The notes under the pieces were generated by a model. It was not told the origin of the DNA, did no database searches, and saw only the letters and a program-made list of their open reading frames with translations. This document shows positions 55,787 through 64,000 of a stretch of DNA of 64,000 nt, one piece after another. Numbering within the stretch: the stretch's first letter is position 1; each line of letters begins with the position of its first letter. Both the position numbers and the translations under genes were made by a program. Source of the stretch: Nectonema munidae (lineage: Eukaryota; Nematomorpha; Nectonematoida; Nectonematidae); contig JAUIRK010000196.1 of assembly GCA_030549495.1 (NCBI GenBank), positions 62,001 through 126,000 on the forward strand, read 5' to 3'.

Positions 55787-56061
55787 CTTTTTCCAAAGTC
55801 AAAGCTCATTCTGTAGCGATCACGTAAAACTTTTTTACTTTTTTGATAGGGATAAACTGCGTCAGCCTTCTTCTCCTGACCCAATGCATCATCCATCAAA
55901 ATATCAAAGCCGAGAACATCGTCTTGAATGCCATTTTGATAATTATCGGGTTCGATTGGAGCGTAGAGATTAACTTCCCTGAGGTATTTTCTCATTTCTT
56001 TTGGAATCGTTGCAACGAACATCACAGATAGAACCAAAATTAACTTCGCCAAAAGTGTCAT
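55787..56061 (-). CDS. neuropeptide precursor-like gene, first coding exon
   Basis: ATG at 56061 opens a typical signal peptide (MTLLAKLILVLSVMFVATIP). An acidic spacer follows (IEPDNYQNGIQDDVLGFD, LMDDALGQ), then dibasic sites: KK before ADAVYPYQKS, KK before VLRDRYRMSFDF, and a final GKR. Gly-Lys-Arg predicts cleavage and C-terminal amidation (RYRMSFDF-amide). The codon for the last Arg is split by a consensus donor (AAAAG, then GTAAGA) at 55787; without splicing a stop follows immediately, so even the unspliced form is a complete 92-residue prohormone. The last exon at 40253-40316 fits in phase. Secreted peptide hormone or transmitter is inferred. No known family recognised: the core faintly resembles nematode NLP-1 FRMSF-amide, and Asp-Phe-amide is also seen in CCK. 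Confidence 0.65.
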
Positions 56062-56128
56062 TTCAAAGTCTGCTTTTTTCACTGTAATAATGTTCTGGTG
56101 TATCTTAATGAATTATATATATATAAGG

Positions 56129-56135
56129 GTTTATA
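56129..56135 (-). promoter_or_regulatory. TATA box of the neuropeptide-like gene
   Basis: TATAAAC on the minus strand, about 30 nt before a TTCATTA initiator-like site near 56100 and about 70 nt before the ATG at 56061. Confidence 0.45.
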
Positions 56136-56139
56136 TTTA

Positions 56140-57376
56140 TTTAGCTGACTGACTGCATGTTTCACAAATATTCAATCATGTTAACAATATTACTTAACCA
56201 ATGAGAAATGTGATAAGAAACTTTCGCAAGTGGCAAACTTTTATCAAATTATTATTATATATGCACACGTTTCCAAGTATACTCGTATGTGAACATTTAA
56301 TTGTAAAAATACGTCAAACTAAATTAAATTTATTGAAAACTTCAAAATTATTACATTTAAAAAAAGGAAGGCATCCAAGCTTCACACCAATGATAATAGA
56401 GTCAAACGAATAGAGGAAAGAAATGGTGAAATTGTGAGCACACCGTGCTAATTATATTTAACTATATTGATTAGGCAGAACTCAGATATACGCTCATCAA
56501 AGTAATATTCATTATATACATAAGCAGTGTATACAAACACACAATATTATATTATATTATATATACTTTTGAAAAGGAATGCTATAAAAATTTTGATGAC
56601 CATATTAATTTTATATCCATCTACGTATAGATGGAAGGAGTTGATACCTTTTTCTGATAACAATTAACATTTACGATGATAGGTTGTTGCTATATACTTT
56701 GCCATCCAGCGCACATCTTGGACTAAAATAATTCTCTGTACACATTGTTATATATATATATATATATGAAGTATTTTTCGGGACAAGATAATATTTCTCA
56801 CCAAGTGTCCTCTTTGGGCAAAGGCGATCTTTATTGGAAGAAAAGGGACCTGCTTTCCTATTTTGTTTTCGAAACTTTAATTCTTCAAATAGTACTATAA
56901 TAAGTTTGTCAGTCGCCATTTTCTCTTGTCGCTATTTATAACATGGAAATGTGCTAAACCCAAATAAGGTATAGCGTTGGTTTTTCAACTTTGTAAATTT
57001 TTGTCAATCTCCGAAGGACAACTACAATACGACGCTAACGGACCCTGAAATTTTGAAATGTAAACACAAAAAGCCATTTTTCACATACAACTTTTTGTAT
57101 AGTTTTCTTAAGTCAGAATAAAATGGGAAAAAGCAGCACAAAATAATAAAAAATAGAAGAAATTACTCATTAAGGATTTTTTAGCAGCTGAAATTGTTTT
57201 ACAAACACAAAATTAAATACATATCGAATCAACACAAATTGTCTTCAAGAGAAGATCATGTTGCTAAAAAATTAAAATAAAATAATTCTGAACGAAATAA
57301 AAAATTGGTCAACTAACAAATTAGATATTAGTCAAACTAATGTAAGTCAGGAATATTAATAAGTTTTTCGATAATT
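56140..57376. other. AT-rich non-coding stretch
   Basis: (TA)n microsatellite near 56750-56767. No gene supported. Confidence 0.35.
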
Positions 57377-57389
57377 TTAGATATATCTA

Positions 57390-58020
57390 TCATCATCATC
57401 ATCATCATCATCAAAGTGAGTAGTATCCATTTGGACGTGGGCAACCATGGAGCGCCAGAGTTGTCGATCTTTCATTTTCCTTCTCATCTCGGCTATCTTG
57501 TGATTGCATCCAATAACTTCTTTGAGTCCATCCGTGAATTTCTTCCGTGGTATTCCCCTTCCTCTTCTTCCTTCTATCATTTCGAATCAACCTTTCTAAT
57601 TCGACTTTTCTCTAGATGTGACCAGCAAAGTCTAACTGTCTCTTGTATATTGTAGTCAATAACATTCTTTTGGATTTAACTTTATTTAATATTTCTTCCT
57701 TCGTAAACCTTTGGATCCAAGATGTTCGTAGTACTGTTCTCCATATTTTCAGTTCAAACGCTTCAAATTTTCTTCTCGAGTATTTGTTTATAATCCACGC
57801 TTCACATCCATATAACAATGTAAACCATATATATAGCATTTAACTATTCTTTTTCTCATATTTATTGATAATTTTGTATTCCTAAGTATCTTTCAGAATT
57901 TTTTCACTTCACTGTTTTCTATTGATATTCTCCTTCTTATTTCCTTATCAGTTCTTCCGTCCCAGTTTATTAAACTTCTTCGGTATACAAACTGTTCCGC
58001 TTGATCAATTCTTCATTTCC
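57390..58020 (-). pseudogene. RTE/L1-type LINE reverse transcriptase C-terminus
   Basis: Minus-strand text in shifting frames: INWDGRTDKEIRRRISIEN (about 57960), LLYGCEAWIINKYSRRKFEA then WIQRFTKEEILNKVKSKRML and RQLDFAGHI (57839-57612), then RRGRGIPRKKFTDGLKEVIG and DRQLWRSMVAHVQ (57570-57420). The order LLYGxExW, R-L-x-x-x-GH, GRGxPRKxWxD, D-R-x-x-WR is the familiar C-terminal tail of these endonuclease/RT proteins. 5'-truncated and frame-broken. It ends at a (ATC)n run at 57390-57413, perhaps its 3' tail. Confidence 0.7.
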
Positions 58021-58339
58021 TACCGTTAATCTTAATCTAAAATACTATATATATCTAATATCTATATTCTTGCTGAAATACAAAATACATGGTTTTACAC
58101 ATAACTTTCAAACATCAACTTGTAAGGCAAATCTATGCTTTAAAAATATTTATATATCTAATTACTATCAGCAATTAATATTTTTAATTAGACAATGTTT
58201 TAAAAATATAATCGAAAAAATTCTCAATTTTTAATTAGTTTTATATATGATTTTTGCTATCTTATTCTTATGTAGTGTTTGAAATGTGGTGGTGAGTGTT
58301 TGGTGTGTGTTGGAGTATTTGCTACGCCATGTTTTCTGT

Positions 58340-58478
58340 TTAACCCATTAAGTACCATAGAAATCAGACGATATCTAAAAAAAACGCAGACGATTTATAT
58401 TCAAAGTCATTGAAAAAAGCAGACGAAGATGAAATTACTTATGTTCCCAAATGGGAGCATTGAGACTTAACGTGTTAA
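58340..58478 (+). mobile_element. TTAA-flanked piggyBac-like MITE, copy d
   Basis: TTAACCCATTAAGTACC at the left and ACTTAACGTGTTAA at the right. The interior ATCAGACGATATCTAAAAAA and ACGCAGACGATTTATATTCA match copies a to c about 10 kb away. Confidence 0.65.
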
Positions 58479-58822
58479 TTAAAAAACTTTCAGATTTATT
58501 CTTCCTATACAATTGGCAATAGATATAATAGGAAAGGATCTGGGGTAGCGCATGTATATGACAAACGCGTTAGTAAGCAAAAGATATTTAACTTAAAATG
58601 ACTTTTGGCTAATTATTATCATAGAAATCTTGCATTGTGGTGTTGATAGTGCCAACAAAGTTGTAAAAGAATAGATATAGCGTCTTCGTTTTATAATTTT
58701 GTGTGCTTGTCAACGCGAAGGCCGGTGGAATAGTCGATTATTACTTTGCTTGGATCACCTTGTGTTTGTCGTCAGCTGTTTCCAATTTTGAATTTCATCA
58801 AATTGGATAAAAACAGACTTAC

Positions 58823-58972
58823 AAAGGTAAAGGAACCGTGTGGTGTTTTCATCAAAAGGCACAATTGCGCCGCTTGTATCCAACTATGAAGAAAGGAAGC
58901 TAGATGCGGGATCGAACCCAATACCTTGAATTATCGAAGCCAGTATCCAACCAACCTTACTTAAGCCTCCAA
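58823..58972 (-). mobile_element. tRNA-derived SINE, family S2 copy 2
   Basis: Reverse complement gives GTAAGGTTGGTTGGATACTGG, TATTGGGTTCGATCCCGCAT, ATACAAGCGGCGCAATTGTG and TGATGAAAACACCA, the same order as 31108-31262. Confidence 0.8.
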
Positions 58973-58979
58973 ATGATAG

Positions 58980-59621
58980 GAGTGCCAAATGTGTAGTTGA
59001 ATTTAAGTTAACCCGATTTTAAAGACTAATTGTTCGGTTTCATTTTTAATGAAATTTCATATAAATCATTTTAAGTTCTAAATTGTCCTTTTTAAATTGA
59101 ATTGTCATAAAATTTACGCTTTTTATTGGAGGAAAAAATATGAACATTTAAATTTTGATCATTTTATTTTGAAAATTTAATATGCCTAAAATAATTGGTA
59201 AAAATGGCCATAGGCCACCTCCTACTTGGTCTATATGACGTATACTCTCTCAACATCTTATTCGCAGTATCGACGCCTCTTTGTACTTATTATACATAAT
59301 AATTGTTTCTGGTTTGTTATACTCTGTAGTAAATTTTATTTCATTTATGTGTTGACTCGACATAATATAAACAACCTTAACATTTTTTGGCATGTTTTCT
59401 TGGAATGTAGGCTGTAAGAGAGGCGTTAGAAGCATAAAGAAATCTGCTTTCACACTCATTCAGTCTCAGACCTTTCTTATGTTCAGGGCGAAAAAATGGG
59501 GCATGAAGGTTGTATTTGACCTAACTGTTCTCAATATAGTAATATCATTTTTTGAGCCAATTCACAATGTTCATAGGACATGAAAAACCTGTCAACTACT
59601 ATTCCTGTGCCATTGGGAACA
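58980..59621. other. AT-rich non-coding stretch
   Basis: Short overlapping ORFs only, none with recognisable motifs. Confidence 0.35.
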
Positions 59622-61190
59622 TCAATACTTTTTATAAGTCTTTACTATAGAATTACCCCTAAAATAAGCAGGTTCGCTGAGTCCTGTTACATAAATTTCA
59701 GGTTGTAACACGTAGAAAGATTTTGAGTCGTTACAATAATATACCTTTATCCCGTAATGACCAGGTTTAGACGCATCATAAATTTTGAGTAAACATCCAC
59801 CTCGGTCACCGAACTTGTCAGAAAAAAGATACTTAACATCGACACGTTGATTTCTTGAGTGTCCCATGTAAAGCATGCATCCTAAATATGCAAGGTAATG
59901 GTGAGTACTGAACTTTTCATAACAATACTTTAAATTTTGATGCCGAAAAGTTTCACCAGTACAAAGTAAACAATATAAGTAATGGAAAGCAGAAAAAGTC
60001 AAATATATTTTAAAACGACTCTCGAATAGTCCACTCTTTCAAATATACAACAACACATTTTGAGGTTATAATTTGTACAAACCAAAAATATGGTGATATA
60101 TGCACATACACAAAGTTACATACTTGTCACATAAACATTATCAAGTTACGTAGTCGGAGATTGTCACGAAACACAAAGGTAAGAAGAATATCAAGTACTT
60201 TTGATAGTTAACCTCTTCTCTTCCTTCTCTCATATTATATCTTGATATAGTTGATACAAGAATAAATACAATAGACATACCTATTACTTGATATATGTAT
60301 CGTCTAATCTCTTTGTCTTATTATGACAATCTTCTAGAACTCCAAGTTATATATTACATCTATTTATATCACAGAAAATATTTTTAACCTACGGAATTAT
60401 ACCCACGGAAACTATAAGAGCTAACGGAAATATTTCGGTCATCTTTATGTCACTAGATACACATATAATTTAATTTATAATGCATAAATACACATATAAC
60501 TTATATACTAATGTAGCATACTATAGAATTGTGCAATATTATTTCATAAGTGATTGTTTGTATGACAGATCGTCACAAAAAAACAAAGTTTTTCTAGGGA
60601 ACAAAACTTTTTCATGAATTCTCATTTATATAAGGCATTTGATTATAAAACCAATCATATACTGAAAAAGAAGATATTACGTTATCATTCAAAAAGTCAT
60701 TTCAATATATATTTGACATATAACATTGGAGAAAAAAGCTTACTTGAAGTTGAATTTCAAACTGTCAGTGAAAAAAAGCTTGAAAATAGAGAAAGGAGAA
60801 GTCAATAATTCCGCTCCGTTTCTAGGACCAGGAGGATGCGTTGTAATGTCTCTGATATTACGGCGTGAAGGTCGACCTTTGTTAGACCTCTTGGGTGTCC
60901 AGAAAGGTTGTAGGACATTCCTCGCCAAGAGACATTTCTCGCCATCCACATTAGGAGATGGATGAGATATAGTGATGAATTATACATTTTTCTTTCTTTT
61001 GATCGTGCCGCTTTCACACTACCACTCGATTTCTTGCCACATGATAGTATTATTTTACTCATCACTTTTGGTTCTAGGAGAAGCATTGAATGTCTGAAGT
61101 AATATCCCCTTGAATATTAGTAGAAGTAGTACTATAATCGGAAACATATGTAGAACTTTAAGTTAAGTCACTATCAGACGAGCTCATATT
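59622..61190 (-). pseudogene. piggyBac transposase, decayed copy C
   Basis: N-terminal relics around 61190-60740: SSSDSDL, then FWTPKRSNKGRPSRRNIRDI and THPPGPRNG, parallel to copy A. At 60002-59622: HHYLAYLGCMLYMGHSRNQR, KPGHYGIKVYYCNDSKSFYV and QPEIYVTGLSEPAYFRG. The segment holding the first catalytic Asp (after NQRVDVKYLF) has been deleted, joining to DKFGDRGGCLLKIYDASKPG. About 700 bp of unrelated sequence separates the blocks. Copies A, B and C all lie on the minus strand. Confidence 0.65.
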
Positions 61191-61711
61191 CGAAGAACCG
61201 AAGCAAAAATGGAAGAGAAGGAAACAAAGAATATAGAATGTAAGTTTTGAGAGTGTTTCAAGAATACGTCAGCAAATTTTTTATGTTATGATTTCTTCTC
61301 TTTAACAATATGTAAAACATTATTGGGATCCCAATAGCAATATAATGAAGTTTGTCATCTACGTCATACTAATGATCATCATGCGTTGTACTATGATGAT
61401 TCATAGAAAACATTTGTTTCATTTGTTTTACATTTAGTTGAAGAAAAGAATAATCACTGATACGTCAATCTTCAATACATACATATCACATCACACGTAT
61501 AATTCATTCACACTGTTTTCAATTTTACATTCAATATCCATTTATATGAAAGACGTCATTTTTTGAGAAACTAAAACTGATAGTATAAGATGAATATAAC
61601 ACAAGTTCAGAAGTTGAAGTTCATGCAACATAACTTCTGGATCTTGAAGTTTTTAAAATATGCCGTTTAGAAATTTTGTTTTGCACAAAAAATATCACAA
61701 GTTGCTGTCTA
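61190..61711. other. AT-rich non-coding stretch
   Basis: No supported feature. Confidence 0.35.
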
Positions 61712-61850
61712 GACTCTAGAGTTGGTTGAATCACAGCTTCGAAATTTCACCTGTTCGAATCACGATCTAACAATGCTTATGCATAGTTCAACACAAGCGC
61801 CATAAAAGTATTTTCTTGATGAAAACATGCTGTGTATCTTCATTAATTTG
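61712..61850 (+). mobile_element. tRNA-derived SINE, family S2 copy 3 (diverged)
   Basis: GAGTTGGTTGAATCACAGCT, CCTGTTCGAATC (B box) and TTGATGAAAACATGCTGTGT keep S2 order, with more substitutions than copies 1 and 2. Confidence 0.6.
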
Positions 61851-62527
61851 AACAAATCATGAATTGATAACTTTTAAAGTTCACTAAAAATACTTAAAGC
61901 CATCTGGAATAAAAATAAATTATGCAAAGAAAGAATTTGACTCCATCATTATCAAATTCATTAAATTAGCCTTCTAAAAACTCAAAAAGAGTTTTAAAAT
62001 AAAACAAACAGAAAGAATGGAAAACACGATAGAAAAAAATTGTAACAAATATCATAAAGATATAATAAAAGGATTTTTTCCGATTGCAAAAAAATTTGAA
62101 GACTGTTCTTATGGAATTTTTTACCAATAGATCGTACTACGCGTTTTGTGAAAATTGTCGTCCTGCGAGGGTTAACGAAAATAGATTTATTGGAAAATCA
62201 AAATGTTATGGGCCAATAAAAGAAAAGTTATAGAGATTAAGATGATAAGTGTAAAAGTTTGCGTATTTTCAAATCAAACCTCATTCATAATTTTGAAAAC
62301 GAATCAAAGAGGTTTTTTTTATGCTTAATTTCGTTTACGACAAAAAGGTGAAAAAACTTTTAACAAATATACTAAATTTCATATTCAAAAAGTGTTTTAT
62401 ACTTAAGATGTTTTAAATAAGTGGCATAACAGTTAATAGAGTATCGTTATGATTGGCAAAATTAAGCTAGCGGCTATTTATGAGATAGGGCAGATGGGTA
62501 AGCTTTGCCCCTTCCCAAATAGCGGTT
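61851..62527. other. AT-rich non-coding stretch
   Basis: No supported feature. Confidence 0.35.
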
Positions 62528-63078
62528 CTATAGATAATTGGTCTGACGAAGATTCATGTAATACCAATTGGGCCAATGCAAATTCGTCGAAAACCAGCTC
62601 ATTAAAAGATATGATTAGTCAAACGACAATTGGTCTAATACCTCCTTTATAACTTATTAAACCAACTTTTTTTTAACTTCGTTTTCCAAAAAAATAAATT
62701 TTTAATTGCATAAAAATCTTGTATAAAAAAGATTTTAGAAATAAATTTTTCTCATTTTTTTAAATAAAATGCGTGTAGAAAATAAGCCTGAAAAATATTA
62801 TGAAAAACTAGAATTTATAAAATAATAAGAAAAAATAGACTAGTAAATCTATTTATAGACAAAATTCTTATGTAATTAACGGAAAATAATATAAACTTTC
62901 GAAAAAATTATTCATAAGATAAAAAATAAGTTATGAAGTTATAAATTATAGTGAAAATATATTAAAAAATGGCAAAAATGAGTTGTAACGTGTCTTTGGA
63001 CGAATGGTCTATTAGACAAATTTGCATTGGACCAATTAGTTTTGGGCCGATCAGCGTTAGACCAATCATATAAAATCT
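62528..63078. mobile_element. foldback-type element FB-d
   Basis: The left arm (62535-62640) has ATTGGTCTGACGAAGATTC, ACCAATTGGGCCAATGCAAA, then GACAATTGGTCTAATA. The right arm (62990-63070), read in reverse, has GATTGGTCTAACGCTGATCG, ACTAATTGGTCCAATGCAAA, then TTTGTCTAATAGACC. Translating the arms gives near-mirror peptides (NWSDEDSCNTNWANANSS, DWSNADRPKTNWSNANLS), which explains the small ORFs here. Units about 17-19 bp. The target duplication is unclear. Confidence 0.65.
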
Positions 63079-63079
63079 C

Positions 63080-63587
63080 CTCTCCCCAAATGCATAAATA
63101 TATATTTGTTCCAAAACTATAAAGAAATAAAGTTTTATTTGCATAAAAATGTAAAAAATGTTCCCTTAGTAAATTTAAACAAGTCTTTCTTTGATTCATT
63201 TTTAGACATTACAGGCCCTTGACTTCCTTCTTGTTCATGAGAGTATACTGTGATTGCTGCTTTGGAAGCTTGTTTGTACACATCTTTCTGAATATTGACA
63301 ATGATAAGGCCATTCGGGTACTTTCATTGGTTCATTAATAATTTTTTTTTGAACAAATCATAAAGTGTATGTTAAAGGTGCGGTTCATATGTATTATTAC
63401 CATAACAATCAACTAGATCTAGCAAAGTATGACCCGTGTGATTGATCAAATGTGTTCTTCGAAAGCTAAGGTAATTATCACCGCACGTAGTTCAACATAA
63501 AGTTTTCTTTCAGCAATATTATTTGAACATGTATATATAAATGTCTAAATAATCATTTCACTAAAAGGATAGCATACTGATCGTTTT
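63080..63587. other. non-coding stretch
   Basis: No supported feature. Confidence 0.35.
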
Positions 63588-63660
63588 CGTGACCGGGCAT
63601 AAGCATTTGGATGAACACAACAGATATTTAGGAGAATGGACATTTCACTGAAAATGTACT
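63588..63660. mobile_element. possible left arm of a further foldback element, truncated by the window
   Basis: GTGACCGGGCATAAGCATTTGG, then ACAGATATTTAGGAGAATGG and ACATTTCACTG resemble the FB-b arm (GGCCGGATATTTGGCC, ACATTTGACCGAACGG). No inverted partner lies before the window ends. Confidence 0.35.
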
Positions 63661-64000
63661 TACAATTTGAAAATGATTGTAGACGTTGTTTTACTTTCAG
63701 TAAGCTTGTGTTCAATACAAATCTGCAGCCTAATTTTTTATTTTCTTTTTCTATCCTTAACTTCTATACACGAATTATGTGATTAAAATAACTTATCTAC
63801 TCGAAGAAACATTGCCAAAAGTGTTTTGATATGACTTGATTGATTGTGATTACAAATCTACAGCGTAGTTTTTGTATCTTTTATTATACTTAACTACTAT
63901 ACACAAATTATGTTATGAATAATTTTATCTACTATAGAAGTTACATGACAAAGGGTTCAGTGTCGGTTTTTTATCCTGGTTTTCTTCCTCTGAAGAATTC
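63661..64000. other. non-coding to window end
   Basis: No supported feature; may be the interior of the possible foldback element. Confidence 0.3.

Overview
This window reads as animal nuclear DNA. It is strongly AT-rich, gene-poor and packed with decayed transposable elements, and it contains spliceosomal introns, a long (CA)n microsatellite and tRNA-derived SINEs. No bacterial operon, rRNA, CRISPR array or phage feature is visible. The mix of element types (piggyBac, hAT, FLYWCH/MULE, CR1/Jockey-like and RTE-like LINEs, Ty3-type LTR remnants) and introns of about 50 nt fit an arthropod. A parasitic copepod such as a sea louse is my guess, and it is inference only.

Host genes are few. At 533-757 (minus) is a terminal exon resembling BORCS6, a BORC lysosome-positioning subunit, with a poly(A) signal behind it. 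At 37813-38282 (plus) is a small three-exon gene model of unknown function. The most interesting host locus is a probable neuropeptide precursor on the minus strand. Its first exon, 55787-56061, carries a signal peptide, dibasic sites and an amidation signal, with a TATA box upstream. A matching-phase last exon lies at 40253-40316 with its own dibasic site, a related amidated peptide, a stop and a poly(A) signal. The two predicted peptides share an R-M-(S/A)-F-x-F-Gly core. If the exons join, everything between about 40.3 and 55.8 kb is intron.

Mobile elements fill most of the rest, roughly left to right: a decayed multicopy nuclease-like family (2.35-3.6 kb); a foldback element (5.1-5.7 kb); a hAT MITE with a SINE inside (6.3-7.0 kb); a piggyBac pseudogene (11.5-12.5 kb); an internally deleted hAT element (14202-19611, 8-bp target duplication) split by a FLYWCH/MULE element (16139-18850, 9-bp target duplication); a 914-bp hAT MITE (21946-22859); the 3' end of an LTR element (23.7 kb); a SINE with a 14-bp target duplication (24.9 kb); a second piggyBac copy (25.5-26.3 kb); a Jockey-like LINE (26.4-31.1 kb) interrupted by a foldback element; and a nearly intact CR1/Jockey-like LINE (32.3-36.9 kb) with a 988-aa ORF2 and an ORF1 broken only by a 79-bp tandem duplication. 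Further right are a deleted Ty3-like LTR element (42.1-43.8 kb), another foldback element (45.9-46.7 kb), four TTAA-flanked MITEs (47.3-47.8 and 58.3 kb), LINE and hAT fragments, a third piggyBac copy (59.6-61.2 kb) and one or two more foldback elements near the right edge.

One theme ties many of these together. The MULE has terminal inverted repeats built from about 15-bp tandem units. At least four other elements without coding capacity have inverted arms built the same way from different short units. This is the architecture of the Drosophila Foldback/NOF system, in which NOF encodes a MULE transposase and the duplication is 9 bp. It suggests a MULE-mobilised foldback family active in this genome.
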